A stretch of DNA of 64,000 nt from Methylotuvimicrobium buryatense 5G (GCF_000341735.1 NZ_KB455575.1:2383802-2447801), one strand, 5' to 3'. Positions 24,662 through 34,586 are shown, counted from the first letter of the stretch. Numbers and translations: made by a program. Notes: generated by a model not told the origin, from the letters alone.

Positions 24662-26353
24662 ATGACAGCAATGTCGAAAACTCCTCTTTATATCCCTTAT
24701 GCAGGCCCCGCTTTATTGGAAATGCCTTTACTGAATAAAGGCTGTGCGTTCAGTAAAGAAGAACGGCAAACATTTAATTTAACCGGGTTGCTCCCGCCTC
24801 GATACGAAACGATCGAAGAACAAGTCCAACGCGCTTATCTTCAGTATTCGAGCTTTAGATACGCAATCAACAAGCATATTTATTTGCGTTCGATACAAGA
24901 CAATAACGAAACGCTGTTTTATCGACTCCTGCAGGATCATCTGCCGGAGATGTTGCCGATTATTTATACGCCGACAGTCGGCGATGCCTGCGAGCAATTT
25001 TCGGATATTTATCGCAGTAGTCGAGGTTTGTTTATTTCTTACGTGGAACGTCAACAAATGGACGACATCTTGCGCAATACTACCAAACGAAATGTCAAAA
25101 TTATTGTCGTGACCGATGGCGAAAGGGTCTTAGGTCTGGGTGACCAAGGAATCGGCGGCATGGGCATTTCGATAGGCAAACTGTCGCTCTATACCGCATG
25201 CGGAGGAATTAGTCCGGCATACACCTTACCGGTAGTACTCGATGTCGGCACCAATAACGAAAAACTGTTACAAGACCCGATGTATATGGGCGAGCGTCAT
25301 AGAAGAATTCCTCAAGCGGAATACGACGCTTTCATCGACCTTTTTTTACAAGCCGTCAAGCGTCGCTGGCCGAATGTTCTCGTGCAATTCGAAGACTTCG
25401 CGCAACCGAATGCGACGCCGTTATTGCAACGCTACCGAGACCAACTGTGCTGTTTCAATGACGACATTCAAGGTACGGCCGCGGTAACGGTCGGGACGCT
25501 GCTGGCTGCTTGCCGAGTTAAAAACCGGAAATTATCAGAGCAGCGCGTGGTCTTTGTAGGAGCAGGTTCCGCCGGTTGCGGCATTGCCGAGCAGGTAATC
25601 GCGCAAATGCGGACCGAGGGACTGTCCGACCGCGAAGCCCGTCATCGCGTTTACATGGTCGACCGTTTCGGTTTGCTCACCGAAAACATGATAGGACTTA
25701 GGGACTTTCAACAAAAACTGGTTCAAGTATCAAACCGACTAGAGGATTGGTCAATCGAAGGCGATTATCCGTCATTGCTTGAGGTCATTCAATGCGCCAA
25801 ACCGACCGTTTTAATCGGCGTTTCCGGCCAGCACGGCATTTTTACCGAAACCGTAATTCGGACTATGACCCAAGGTTGCGATTGGCCGATTATTTTTCCG
25901 CTCAGCAACCCGCCGCGCCAAGTGGAGGCTACGCCCGAACAAATTATCGAGTGGACCGAAGGACGGGTTCTATTAGCCGCGGGCAGCCCCTTTCCACCCG
26001 TCGAATACGGCGGTAAGCGCTATGATGTCACGCAGTGCAACAATAGCTATATTTTTCCGGGAATCGGTCTCGGCGTTATTGCCGTGCAAGCCAGACGAAT
26101 CTCTGACGAAATGTTAATCGCTGCCAGCGAAACTCTGGCCGCAGCATCGCCCTTGGCCAACACCGGACAAGGTGAGTTATTGCCGCCATTGACGGAATTA
26201 CCCGAACTGAGCAAACACATCGCTTTCGCGGTAGGCAAAGCCGCACTTAAGCAAAACTTGGCGCTTGAAATTAGCGACGAGCAATTACTGAAGAGCATCG
26301 AAGAAAATTTCTGGCAACCGGTCTATCGGCACTATAAGCGGGTTTGTTTTTAA
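24662..26353 (+). CDS. maeA: Malic enzyme (NAD-type, oxaloacetate-decarboxylating)
   Basis: 563 residues from the ATG at 24662, preceded by AAGGAAAC; the longer frame from 24608 reads through mobile-element sequence. It converts malate to pyruvate, CO2 and NAD(P)H. Seen: [11 protein letters not shown], catalytic-region [14 protein letters not shown], the [12 protein letters not shown] segment typical of the SfcA/MaeA type, [11 protein letters not shown] and the nucleotide fold [14 protein letters not shown]. Length matches NAD-ME of E. coli (565). It could draw malate away from the serine-cycle enzymes encoded in the same window. Confidence 0.94.
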   Translation: MTAMSKTPLYIPYAGPALLEMPLLNKGCAFSKEERQTFNLTGLLPPRYETIEEQVQRAYLQYSSFRYAINKHIYLRSIQDNNETLFYRLLQDHLPEMLPIIYTPTVGDACEQFSDIYRSSRGLFISYVERQQMDDILRNTTKRNVKIIVVTDGERVLGLGDQGIGGMGISIGKLSLYTACGGISPAYTLPVVLDVGTNNEKLLQDPMYMGERHRRIPQAEYDAFIDLFLQAVKRRWPNVLVQFEDFAQPNATPLLQRYRDQLCCFNDDIQGTAAVTVGTLLAACRVKNRKLSEQRVVFVGAGSAGCGIAEQVIAQMRTEGLSDREARHRVYMVDRFGLLTENMIGLRDFQQKLVQVSNRLEDWSIEGDYPSLLEVIQCAKPTVLIGVSGQHGIFTETVIRTMTQGCDWPIIFPLSNPPRQVEATPEQIIEWTEGRVLLAAGSPFPPVEYGGKRYDVTQCNNSYIFPGIGLGVIAVQARRISDEMLIAASETLAAASPLANTGQGELLPPLTELPELSKHIAFAVGKAALKQNLALEISDEQLLKSIEENFWQPVYRHYKRVCF

Positions 26354-26373
26354 TACCGCATAGCATCCGATAA

Positions 26374-26438
26374 TGGACGTATTCACGGCGTCCTTTGACG
26401 GGCACCCCGGTGTCGAATTTTGATCTACGATGGGTATA
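26374..26438. mobile_element. Right half of a family A element
   Basis: GGACGTATTCACGGCGTCC core, GACGGGCACCCCGG and the terminal GATCTACGATGGGTATA are present; the left arm is absent. It lies between the convergent malic enzyme and hypothetical genes. Confidence 0.7.
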
Positions 26439-26478
26439 ACTTAAAACACATCAAGGCTTAACTCAATGACTGTTCCAT

Positions 26479-26901
26479 TTAATCGCTATCAATTTCTTCA
26501 GTACCTAATTGCCTGCGATCAGCCGGTTTATCAAGATTATTCTGCTCGATATATTCGTTATATTTTCGGTGCCGTTCGCGTTTTTGTTCGAAGTCTTCGT
26601 ATCGGCTCATTGGACGTTCCGCATTATCCTTACTCCTACGATAGACTCGACGCTCAGGAAGCGCGGCATCGTCGAGATAGCGCCGCCGCATATTTTCGAA
26701 GCGCTCTTGTTTAGCCTTCTTCTGCTCTTGATCTTGTTCATTCCACCGGCCCATTTTTTCCTTGTACTGCCGGTTAGTTTCGCCTGCCTGCCTAGCTCCG
26801 TTTTCCACAGGGATGGAACTGGGCTGTTTAGCGATCGCCAAGCCCGGCGGAAAAATCGAAAACAAAACAGCGAACAATAAGAGATCATGTTTATTAATCA
26901 C
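26479..26901 (-). CDS. Secreted, highly charged protein of unknown function
   Basis: 140 residues with a signal peptide (LLLFAVLFSIFPPGLAIA). The mature part is extremely rich in Arg, Glu, Lys and Gln (EQKKAKQERFENMRRRYLDD, ERPMSRYEDFEQKRERHRKY) and probably helical. No cysteines or recognised domain. It resembles many poorly conserved gammaproteobacterial periplasmic proteins. The reading frame is supported by the signal peptide and the consistent charge pattern; function unknown. Confidence 0.55.
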   Translation of the reverse strand: MINKHDLLLFAVLFSIFPPGLAIAKQPSSIPVENGARQAGETNRQYKEKMGRWNEQDQEQKKAKQERFENMRRRYLDDAALPERRVYRRSKDNAERPMSRYEDFEQKRERHRKYNEYIEQNNLDKPADRRQLGTEEIDSD

Positions 26902-26933
26902 CGCAGCCTCCCGGGATTCGTTTAATTTAATTT

Positions 26934-27006
26934 ATAGTAGAACCACCTAGATCAAAATTCGGCGTCGCCACTGACACTGCCGAAATTTGAAGGGCGAAAG
27001 GTATAT
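26934..27006. mobile_element. Internally deleted family A element
   Basis: Only the two arms remain: AGATCAAAATTCGGC on the left and GCCGAAATTTGAAGGGCGAA plus AGGTATA on the right, separated by about 18 bp. The core has been lost. Confidence 0.65.
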
Positions 27007-27100
27007 AAACATTCTGCGTATGTGATCGCTTTGGCTTCTGATATTGATCTTGGATTTAACTAACCAAGAGAACACACGACTTATGCCGAATAATTCCGAA

Positions 27101-27682
27101 TTATAAAGAGCCAAGATAGGTAGCCAAGGCCTCAATATCTTCTTCGCTTAAATTTTTTGCGATAGCATTCATCGGACTGCCTTTACGCGTGCCGGACTTG
27201 AATGCTTTCAATTGTTTAGCTAGGTAATCGGGGTGTTGCCCAGCCAACCTTGGAAATTGCATTCTCCCTTCTGCGCCTTTGCCATGACAGCCGAGACACA
27301 TCGCGGATTGTTTCTCGCCTAACTCGGCTAATTTTGGATCGACAACAGCAGTTCTAGGTTGTAGGCTTGAAAAATAAGCAGCAAGATCGGTCATGTCTTC
27401 ATCGCTAAGCCCCTGGGCCATATTCTTCATTATGGGGCCTTGGCGCGAACCGCTCTTGAAGGCTTTTAGTTGTTTGACGATATACTCGGGCCGTTGACCG
27501 GCTAGTACCGGAAATTGAGCATCGACGCTTATGCCGTTCAAACCATGACAATTAGTACACGCTGACGCTTTTTTTTCTCCGGCCTTTACATCGGCGGCGA
27601 TTGCGCTAGCAGCGAAAACAAAAGTGCCGAATAGACAAAGGGTTGACAGCATAATCGAATTGTAAAAATTACTTTTTTTCAT
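27101..27682 (-). CDS. Di-haem cytochrome c4
   Basis: 193 residues with a signal peptide (to about SAIAA) and two class I c-type domains, each with CxxCH (CTNCH near residue 42, CLGCH near 132). Distal Met ligands are probably in PIMKNMAQ and PMNAIAKN. The two halves are similar (YxxKQLKAFKSGxRxG repeated), typical of cytochrome c4. It carries electrons in the periplasm, usually to a terminal oxidase. Length matches the family (~190-210). No oxidase gene is adjacent. Confidence 0.93.
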   Translation of the reverse strand: MKKSNFYNSIMLSTLCLFGTFVFAASAIAADVKAGEKKASACTNCHGLNGISVDAQFPVLAGQRPEYIVKQLKAFKSGSRQGPIMKNMAQGLSDEDMTDLAAYFSSLQPRTAVVDPKLAELGEKQSAMCLGCHGKGAEGRMQFPRLAGQHPDYLAKQLKAFKSGTRKGSPMNAIAKNLSEEDIEALATYLGSL

Positions 27683-27776
27683 CTTTTCCTCCTAATTGCA
27701 TCGGTAGACATGACCGAATTTTTGAGTTAAAAAATTCCGAATCAGTGTTGGTCACTATAACGCGACATCGACATCA

Positions 27777-28292
27777 ATGTCAGTAACTTGTTATTTTATG
27801 GCTCATCAAGTATCAAAATCACCGCCTATCCCCATGATCGGCGTAAGCGGCATCGCTTTCAACTGCCATCGAGAAGTTTTGTTAATCCGACGAAATCAAG
27901 CCCCGGCACAAGGACTATGGTCGATTCCGGGCGGTAAGATGGAACCTGGCGAAACACTGGTCGACGCTTGCCGACGCGAAATCGAGGAGGAGACAGGGTT
28001 TAATAATACCCGAGTGCTCAGCCTCGTAGCACTTGTCGAACGCAATATCGAAAGTTTTCATTATGTCATTGCCGATTTTTTAGTCGAAATTCTCGACGGA
28101 GAAAACCGGCCTCCCATCGCAAATTCCGACGTCTCGGAAGCTTGCTGGGTTGCATTGGATCGACTCGATCATTACGACTTGGTCCCCGGTCTAAGAGACA
28201 TCATCGAAAACACCCATCGACTTTGGCAGACTGGTACTTTACCGGGTTTGATCGACCCGAACAGAAAAACCGGTGATTTTATCTGTACGTAA
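27777..28292 (+). CDS. NUDIX hydrolase
   Basis: 171 residues. The Nudix box is complete: GGKMEPGETLVDACRREIEE followed by ETG (pattern GX5EX7REUXEEXGU). It would hydrolyse a nucleoside diphosphate linked to some other group; substrate not predictable. An ATG at 27798 (MAHQVSKSP...) is an equally reasonable start, since neither codon has a strong ribosome site. A possible GDP-mannose or ADP-ribose type activity is speculation. It runs divergently from the cytochrome c4 gene. Confidence 0.88.
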   Translation: MSVTCYFMAHQVSKSPPIPMIGVSGIAFNCHREVLLIRRNQAPAQGLWSIPGGKMEPGETLVDACRREIEEETGFNNTRVLSLVALVERNIESFHYVIADFLVEILDGENRPPIANSDVSEACWVALDRLDHYDLVPGLRDIIENTHRLWQTGTLPGLIDPNRKTGDFICT

Positions 28293-28515
28293 GCGATCTT
28301 TTGCCGTTCGAAACCATGTTATCTCTGGACTTTATATTAAACTAACGATGATGAAGGTCTGGCCATCGCCTCGGCAAATGAAAAATGAATGAATCGATTA
28401 GCTTGTATAACGCGAATATGAAACCATCAGTGATATCAAAAACCAATTTAAGTAAGCAGCGCTGTGCCAATCCCGCACTATTTGAACGCTCCAATCATAT
28501 TCATTTGAATGACGG

Positions 28516-28730
28516 CAGCAATTCCCATTTTGAGCAGTTTCGCCGATTTTAAGGTGTGGGGTATGCCTGTCGAGGAACGCCGTAAACCCATCCATGGGGG
28601 CTTGGCGGCAGCTCGAACACCAAGGATGGCGTGAATGCAGATTTTGCATGGAGCAAAAATCTGCCCTGCTGCCGACATCCTCGCCAAGCATACCCCACAC
28701 CCTTTTTGATCTCCAAATTGGGAATTGCTG
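28516..28730. mobile_element. MITE family D, copy 2
   Basis: Ends CAGCAATTCCC... / ...GGGAATTGCTG. Flanking nonamers GAATGACGG (28507-28515) and GTATGACGG (28731-28739) match at 8 of 9, consistent with a 9-bp target duplication. It contains the shared core plus the ~45-bp accessory module beginning CAAGGATGGCGTGAATGCAG. The rest of the gap between the NUDIX and cyclase genes shows no gene. Confidence 0.85.
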
Positions 28731-28809
28731 GTATGACGGCTATAATCCGGCACAAGGAATCTGCGCCTGATAAAATTCGGCATATACAACTTTATTCAGA
28801 GGAACGCGA

Positions 28810-29778
28810 ATGGATAGTCTGCAATCGGATACCCTGGTCGACACGGCATTGTCTTCGCGGACTACAGAAAACGCTCCGCTTGAGCCTTATCTTGTAATAC
28901 TTTCAGGCAAACATATCGGTAAACAATTTAAGCTTTCCCGTCAAAAAAACGTATTCGGACGAGGTCACGATGCGGATATTGTCATAGCCGACCCCAAAAT
29001 ATCCCGGCGTCACGGCGCCTTTATCGTCAAAGCCGGCGTCGTTATTATGGTTGAAGATTACGGCTCGACCAATGGCACCTATATCGATGAAAGGCGTATC
29101 GACAAAGAAAAGATTTCCTTACTCTCGCGCATCCGTGCCGGCGGCACTTACATGCGCATCGATTATAAAAAACCGAGCGAAGCTCAATCCGAACAAGCTT
29201 TATATCAGGCCGCCAATACCGATGTATTGACCCAAATCCCCAATCGCAGGGCTTTTGTGATTCGCGGACAAGAAGAGCTGTCTTTTTGTAAGCGCAATCG
29301 CACCGCATTGACCGTCATCATGTGCGATGTCGATCATTTTAAAAAAATCAACGATACATTCGGTCATCCCGCCGGCGATCAGGTTTTGAAGGACCTGGCC
29401 GAAATGCTGAGTAAGGAAATGCGCACCGAAGACACGCTGGCGCGATACGGCGGCGAAGAATTCATTATGCTGTTGCGAGGTAACTCGGAAAGTCAGGCAT
29501 TAATTTTAGCCGAACGCATCCGTGAAAAGGTTGCGCATAAGGCTTTCGAATATCAGCACTTGAAAATACCGGCAACACTTTCGATCGGCATTTGCAGTCG
29601 CCAAAGCGCTTATATCGACTCGCTCGAATCGATGATACGGGCCGCAGACAGAGCGCTCTATCAGGCCAAAAAAACGGCCGCAATCAGGTCGCGATCGAAC
29701 GAGATTGAGAAGAATTATCCTAGAAAAAGCATTTCATTTTGGCCTAGCCGCGTTCAATATAAAAATAGAAAGAAATAG
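28810..29778 (+). CDS. FHA-GGDEF diguanylate cyclase
   Basis: 322 residues. An N-terminal FHA domain (about 28-115: GRGHDADIVIADPKISRRHG, DYGSTNGTYID) is fused to a GGDEF domain (about 140-300) with the active-site loop RYGGEEF, so it should be a catalytically competent c-di-GMP synthase. The DVDHFKKINDTFGHPAGDQ metal-binding segment is intact. No transmembrane helix. FHA input suggests control by Thr phosphorylation, and the only Hanks-type kinase in the window is at 5458-7047; a link is inference. A GGAACGCGA ribosome site precedes the ATG. Confidence 0.93.
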   Translation: MDSLQSDTLVDTALSSRTTENAPLEPYLVILSGKHIGKQFKLSRQKNVFGRGHDADIVIADPKISRRHGAFIVKAGVVIMVEDYGSTNGTYIDERRIDKEKISLLSRIRAGGTYMRIDYKKPSEAQSEQALYQAANTDVLTQIPNRRAFVIRGQEELSFCKRNRTALTVIMCDVDHFKKINDTFGHPAGDQVLKDLAEMLSKEMRTEDTLARYGGEEFIMLLRGNSESQALILAERIREKVAHKAFEYQHLKIPATLSIGICSRQSAYIDSLESMIRAADRALYQAKKTAAIRSRSNEIEKNYPRKSISFWPSRVQYKNRKK

Positions 29779-29825
29779 AAATACATACGCATTCGCTTTG
29801 CATCGCGAAGCTCGAGCTTCGCGTA

Positions 29826-29855
29826 TCGGTTCCCCAAGCTTGAGCTTGGGGAACA
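29826..29855. repeat. CAAGCTTGAGCTTGGG palindromic repeat
   Basis: GTTCCCCAAGCTTGAGCTTG plus GGGAAC is a near-perfect palindrome preceded by GAAGCTCGAGCTTCGCG. Related units occur near 12600 (AAGCTAGAGCTTGGAAAC) and 62206-62227 (CCCAAGCTCCAGCTTGGGAA). Confidence 0.6.
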
Positions 29856-29862
29856 GCGCCCC

Positions 29863-29975
29863 CCTCTTTCCTCTTTCCTCTTTCCTCTTTCCTCTTTCCT
29901 CTTTCCTCTTTCCTCTTTCCTCTTTCCTCTTTCCCCCTTTCACCTTTCACCTTTCACCTTTCACCTTTCACCTTC
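29863..29975. repeat. Heptanucleotide tandem tract 3 (about 16 units)
   Basis: Ten CCTCTTT units, one C-rich unit with a 1-bp insertion, then about five CACCTTT/CACCTTC units. On the minus strand these read AGGTGAA and AGAGGAA, variants of the same heptad as the other tracts. It lies 85 bp downstream of the FHA-GGDEF gene. Confidence 0.95.
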
Positions 29976-30046
29976 TTTAATCCATGCCAAACAGCTAAAA
30001 TTGAAATATCATTTTTTTATAGCGCCCAAGGCCGCCACCGACAATC

Positions 30047-32494
30047 ATGCCGCTTTCCGAGACCTTATTCATTATCTTGCTGCTGTTATTATTGGCCTTG
30101 CTGCTTTCCGGGTTGTGTCGCCATTTACCGCTTCCTTATACCATTCTATTGGTCGTAACCGGGGTATCGATCAATTTATTGGCCACGGTCACGCCTTTCG
30201 CTCTGATTCCAAGCGGCTTTCATCTCAGCGACGAACTGGTTTTATTCATCTTTCACCCTGCACTCATCTTCGTCTCCGCACTGAGTCTCGATGCACGCAC
30301 GCTTATCAAAGACTTATTGCCGATACTTGTTATGGCCATTCCGGGGATGCTGATCTCGGCACTTCTGGTCGCCGTAGGTCTCAATACCTTCTTTTATCTC
30401 AATTTCATATTAGCCTTTTTGTTCGGCGCGATTATTTCCGCTACCGACCCCGTTGCAGTTATTGCACTGTTCAAGGAATTGGGCGTTTCGAAACGCCTTA
30501 CTGTCCTGGTCGAAGGCGAATCCTTATTCAATGACGCGACCGCGATCGTACTTTTCAATATCGTGCTTGGCGCCGTGATTCACGGCGAATCGGCGCTGAT
30601 GGACGCGCCAACGATGATTTATTATTTCACTGAACACTTCTTGCTCGGTGCGCTGATAGGCACTGTGATCGGCTTGCTCATCAGCGAAATGATGGTCAGG
30701 ATGTATCACGGTCAACAGAGTTTCGTCGTGGTCGCCTCGATCGTCGCGGCCTACTTGAGTTTCATAGTCGCGGAGCATAACTTCCATGCCTCTGGCATCA
30801 TGTCGGTGCTGGCTACTGCACTTTGTATCAAAGGTATCGCGATGTCTCGGCTTTCCGGAGAATCGACCCACCATATCGAAGCCGGTTGGGATATCATCTC
30901 GCTGGTTTTGAATTCGTTATTATTTTTATTGATCGGCTTGACCGTCGATATCTTTGCATTCGCGATACATTGGCAACAATTGACCTGGGTACTCCTGGCG
31001 ATATTCGCGGCGCGCATGATCAGTGTCTATGGCTTGATTCCAATGACTACGAGCCTTTTCAGCCTACCGGCAATCAGCCTGAATAGCCGCCATATGATGT
31101 GGTGGGGTTGTTCAAAGGGAACCATCGCCATCGCGATGGCGCTTGCGATCCCCGATACGGTCGTCGATAGAGGCCTGCTCTTGGAACTGACGCTCGGCAT
31201 GGTATTGATCAGCCTGGTCATGAGCGGTCCGACGCTCAAACCCCTGATGGGCGCACTCAAAATCGATCGCTTGAACGATGATGAATGGCTCGAATTACAA
31301 GAAGGCATGGAGCAAATAAGCACATCGGTCAACGACTGCCTACACTCGTTTTCGAGGCTACATTTGCTTGAGAGCGATATGCAAGATTCGGTGTTGCAAT
31401 CGCTGAACAGAAAAATTGCACCGAGGCATGCGACACTGACGGAGGCGCAGCAACTCAGACAAATTCATTTACATGCACTCAATGTCGAAGAAAGAGAATT
31501 GCAACGACTCCATGAAATCGGCTTGGTCAATTATTATACTTATCTAAATTTCAAGGATATTCTCCGCAAAGACAAAGCCAAAAGCATTGACGAGATGATT
31601 CGTTTCAATAAAAACCAGGATAACGTGAACCCGTTCTTGCGTTTTGAAATGTCAATAATCAAATTTTTAAGCGAATACGAATGGACGCTCAACTGGTTGA
31701 TTCGCTATCAAAAAATTCGTTTTTCCAACTTAATACGCCACGATCTGGCCGGCGTTTTGATGGCTCACGAAGCGCTGTTGGCGCTGAAACAGGTAGAGCC
31801 CCACTTTCATAGCGACAAGCTTAATATCATCAGAAAAATTTATCGGCATCGTTTGGAACGAAGACAAGGCCGGCTCAAAAAACTGGGTAAGCAATTCCAC
31901 GACTTTTATTATCAATTCGAATACCGACTATTTCAAGAAGTGGCGCTACGCTACTCGTTGAAACTGATTACGGAGGACTTCGAGCATGGTAAGGTGTCCG
32001 AAAAGATTTATCGGCGCCTAGAAAAACGTCTGGATGAAGCTTTGAAACAATTACCGGACCTAGCGCCGGAGTTGAGCCTTTCCAAACGCGACGATTGGCT
32101 GGATAGCGTACCGATTTTTAACGGCTTGCCACGCGACGTGCTAAAAAAACTCGCGAAAAACGCTCATTACGTCAGTTTTCTTCCGAACGATACGATTTTT
32201 AATGAAAACGATCGAGGCGATTCGATCTATATCCTAGTCAACGGCGTAGTCAACGTTTTTCAAAATACCGGCCCCAACCAGCGCGTGCATATCGCCGAAC
32301 TGCGCAAAGGCAGTTTCATCGGCCGGCACGCTCTTTACGATCATGCCGTAAGAACCGCGACGGTCAGAGCCAAAACATACGTCACGCTGCTCCGGCTCAC
32401 GACCCAAGACATCAAGACCTTATCCAAAGCCCTGCCGGAACTTAACCAACGCCTACAAGAAACCGATATCAATCGCTACCCGAACAACACTTAA
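30047..32494 (+). CDS. CPA1-type Na+(K+)/H+ antiporter with C-terminal cyclic-nucleotide-binding-type domain
   Basis: 815 residues. The first ~400 form a 12-13 helix CPA1 (NhaP/SOD2-like) exchanger; the key acidic pair region ATDPVAVIALFKELG and EGESLFNDATAIVLFN is intact, predicting electroneutral cation/H+ exchange. A long cytoplasmic helical region (about 420-690) is followed by a CAP-ED/cNMP-type beta-roll at about 700-800 (FNENDRGDSIYILVNGVVNV, GSFIGRHAL). The same layout is known in SOS1/NhaP-like proteins. It would fit sodium or pH homeostasis in a halotolerant or alkaliphilic methanotroph. Whether the sensor domain binds cAMP or another ligand cannot be told. Confidence 0.9.
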   Translation: MPLSETLFIILLLLLLALLLSGLCRHLPLPYTILLVVTGVSINLLATVTPFALIPSGFHLSDELVLFIFHPALIFVSALSLDARTLIKDLLPILVMAIPGMLISALLVAVGLNTFFYLNFILAFLFGAIISATDPVAVIALFKELGVSKRLTVLVEGESLFNDATAIVLFNIVLGAVIHGESALMDAPTMIYYFTEHFLLGALIGTVIGLLISEMMVRMYHGQQSFVVVASIVAAYLSFIVAEHNFHASGIMSVLATALCIKGIAMSRLSGESTHHIEAGWDIISLVLNSLLFLLIGLTVDIFAFAIHWQQLTWVLLAIFAARMISVYGLIPMTTSLFSLPAISLNSRHMMWWGCSKGTIAIAMALAIPDTVVDRGLLLELTLGMVLISLVMSGPTLKPLMGALKIDRLNDDEWLELQEGMEQISTSVNDCLHSFSRLHLLESDMQDSVLQSLNRKIAPRHATLTEAQQLRQIHLHALNVEERELQRLHEIGLVNYYTYLNFKDILRKDKAKSIDEMIRFNKNQDNVNPFLRFEMSIIKFLSEYEWTLNWLIRYQKIRFSNLIRHDLAGVLMAHEALLALKQVEPHFHSDKLNIIRKIYRHRLERRQGRLKKLGKQFHDFYYQFEYRLFQEVALRYSLKLITEDFEHGKVSEKIYRRLEKRLDEALKQLPDLAPELSLSKRDDWLDSVPIFNGLPRDVLKKLAKNAHYVSFLPNDTIFNENDRGDSIYILVNGVVNVFQNTGPNQRVHIAELRKGSFIGRHALYDHAVRTATVRAKTYVTLLRLTTQDIKTLSKALPELNQRLQETDINRYPNNT

Positions 32495-32550
32495 CCCAAA
32501 CGAAACCGCTAGCCTTCATTCCTCTCTTTTATCTTTCCCTTTGGCTACGT

Positions 32551-32712
32551 TATACCCTTTGCTAGTCAAATTTCGGCGTCGGGGTGCCCGTCAAAGGACG
32601 CAGTGAATACGTCCATGTAGGCTCTATGACAGCATCCATACTGCCAAAGCCTTTGCCGAACATCCCGACGCCTCCATACGCTAATGCCGAAATTTGAAGT
32701 GCGATAGGTATA
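32551..32712. mobile_element. MITE family A, full copy (162 bp)
   Basis: Ends TATACCCTTTGCTAGTCAAA... / ...TTTGAAGTGCGATAGGTATA with the shared core between. Its right half is nearly identical to the family A segment inside the chimera at 1481-1716. Confidence 0.85.
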
Positions 32713-32817
32713 GCGTTAATAGCTGAAAACATGAAGTACTACGCCAATACCGAAATTCGACGATTGTTCGCATCGCATACCATTTTGCAAATCTTCCGAA
32801 GTTACCAAGCAAAAAAA

Positions 32818-32955
32818 GGTACGCGAAGCGTACCCTACGACAGGTTACTTTCGTTTATCCATAAAAACACGCAGCCCGTATGCAGCGGAGCAAAATACGG
32901 GAATGGCATGCCCTCGAACTTCCTGAATTGCGCTACGCTCCATCCGGGCTACGCT
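32818..32955. repeat. REP-like hairpin cluster downstream of the antiporter
   Basis: A GGTACGCGAAGCGTACCC palindrome (about 32818-32837) is followed by CCCGTATGCAGCGGAGCAAA ATACGGGAATGGC and a TCCGGGCTACGC end. The latter composite recurs inverted at 62110-62192. Confidence 0.6.
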
Positions 32956-32956
32956 G

Positions 32957-33096
32957 CCCCTTTCCCCTTTCCCCTTTCCCCTTTCCCCTTTCCCCTTTCA
33001 CCTTTCACCTTTCCCCTTTCACCTTTCACCTTTCACCTTTCACCTTTCACCTTTCACCTTTCACCTTTCACCTTTCACCTTTCATCTTTCCCCTTT
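32957..33096. repeat. Heptanucleotide tandem tract 4 (20 units), overlapping a gene end
   Basis: Exactly twenty phase-locked units: six CCCCTTT, two CACCTTT, one CCCCTTT, nine CACCTTT, one CATCTTT and one CCCCTTT. The last three units encode the C-terminal codons and TGA stop of the GTPase gene ending at 33075. Confidence 0.95.
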
Positions 33097-34586
33097 TTAA
33101 TCTTCTTAACGCGATCAACCGCAATCCGTCCCGCATTAGCCAATTGCTTGCGCAACATACCCCATTTCTCCTTATCCTTAGCCGCTATCAGACATCGTAA
33201 ATACTGAGCCCGAAGGCTTTCCGGCAACTTATCGGCAATGCCCGTCCATACCGCTTCGATGTTGTAAACGGAACGCTCCTTTAAACAAACCGGAAGACAA
33301 TCCTCGAGTGGAATCGTTAATGTCTCGCTAATATATCCCAATGCCTCGCGAATCGATTGCTCCTTGGCATTTTGCGGATGACTTACGTCATAAGGCGGTT
33401 GCCATTCGCGTAGCGGACGCAGCTGATCGATGTGCGAAACGATCAACAATATTGGCGGCTGCCTTCGCTCTAAGCGTTCGTCGAACCAAGTTCGCATCGC
33501 ACTCAAAAACTCGGCGTCGGCTCCGTGCCCTGCCTGAGTTGCCGAACATACCAATACAATCAAATCGAATTCGCCGAATGCCTGCTCGGGATTTTCCTCG
33601 AACCAGCGCTCTTGGTCCCCATAGCCCGGGCTGTCGACGATGATGACATCGCCGGTCCCTTCATGCTGCAAGCGGTAAACAGCCAACGCGCCGGTCAACG
33701 GCAAAACATCGGTCGGAGCCCGTAACTCTCCGAATAAGGCGTTGATTAAACTGGATTTGCCGGTTTTGAGCTGGCCGGCAACCAAAATTCGTAACGGCCG
33801 TTTCGTCATTTCCATCGACTCAAGCGTGGGTTCCGATTCGGCAAAATCTATCTGCGGCGGAATCGCTTGCCCGCTGTACATCGCGATCGCGTAATAACCG
33901 ATTTTTTTAATCAATGTTTGCAGCAACCAGCGCTCGATCATGCCTTTCGGATAGGCCGAAGCCTTACCGGCAAAAAATTGACCCAATTCGCGCGGAATTG
34001 AAGCAATCGGACTCAATAACAATTTGCCGACGCGATAGGCTATGTGTCCGCTTGCCAAACGATCCTTCCAGCGCCAAAGGTCCAGGCCGTTACCGACCGT
34101 CAATAAATGACTGAATGGTACTTTTTCGTCGAGCATTTGCCGCATGTCCCTGCACACCTGCTCGGCAATGTAGAGAATGTTTCGCAATGGCACATCGAGT
34201 TCAGCCCGTTCGTGTTTCGGCGAATAATGACGCGCCACCTCGACCGTGACGCGTTTGGCCAGTTCCAGTATGCGCAAACTGTTGGTCAACGGATACTCTT
34301 TCGGGTCGATTTGTTCGGCCATTTTATCGAGCTTGTCCCAAATCTCGGTCGCGGCCGGCGACCAAGCATCATCGGGTTTTACGACCGGCAATGCCAACAG
34401 ACCCTGACGTTTGCGCAAACCTCGAATCATCAACCACGCCAACGCATACACAACACAAAACCCGGCAACCGCTTCAGTCAAATAAACGCTTTGCCAAAGC
34501 CAATAAATACCTACGGCAACGAGCGCCAACCATGGCAGAACCAGCAGAAAAGCTGATATTGACAGCAACGCTTTACGCATAATCAA
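33075..34586 (-). CDS. Membrane GTPase, dynamin/Era-like (first member of a coupled pair by position, second in the operon)
   Basis: 503 residues. Two N-terminal transmembrane helices (about 5-55), a helical region, then a P-loop GTPase: [18 protein letters not shown] (G1) near 275, LPLTGA (G2 region), DSPGYGDQ (G3 DxxG) and VSHIDQLRP in the usual N/TKxD position, where SHID is non-standard. Related to bacterial 'GTPase/DUF697-associated' membrane proteins. The final residues GKDER and the stop codon are encoded by a heptanucleotide repeat tract, so the C-terminus may vary between strains. Its start overlaps the upstream GTPase stop by 4 bp (ATGA), so the two are translated together. Confidence 0.82.
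   Translation of the reverse strand: MIMRKALLSISAFLLVLPWLALVAVGIYWLWQSVYLTEAVAGFCVVYALAWLMIRGLRKRQGLLALPVVKPDDAWSPAATEIWDKLDKMAEQIDPKEYPLTNSLRILELAKRVTVEVARHYSPKHERAELDVPLRNILYIAEQVCRDMRQMLDEKVPFSHLLTVGNGLDLWRWKDRLASGHIAYRVGKLLLSPIASIPRELGQFFAGKASAYPKGMIERWLLQTLIKKIGYYAIAMYSGQAIPPQIDFAESEPTLESMEMTKRPLRILVAGQLKTGKSSLINALFGELRAPTDVLPLTGALAVYRLQHEGTGDVIIVDSPGYGDQERWFEENPEQAFGEFDLIVLVCSATQAGHGADAEFLSAMRTWFDERLERRQPPILLIVSHIDQLRPLREWQPPYDVSHPQNAKEQSIREALGYISETLTIPLEDCLPVCLKERSVYNIEAVWTGIADKLPESLRAQYLRCLIAAKDKEKWGMLRKQLANAGRIAVDRVKKIKKGKDER

Noticed and set aside
28398-28789. Short minus-strand frames encoding peptides such as HPWCSSCRQAPMDGFTAFLD and SPHGWVYGVPRQAYPTP
   Set aside because: The same peptides appear at 5217-5402 and 44647-45029 only because the family D element is repeated; they have no ribosome sites and the element is non-coding.
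29705-29980. Frames rich in PLSSFLF on + and GKRKEER on - strand
   Set aside because: Both are readings of heptanucleotide tract 3.
30001-30534. 177-codon frame overlapping the antiporter start
   Set aside because: Different frame of the antiporter gene, no conserved motif; the 30047 frame has clear CPA1 signatures.
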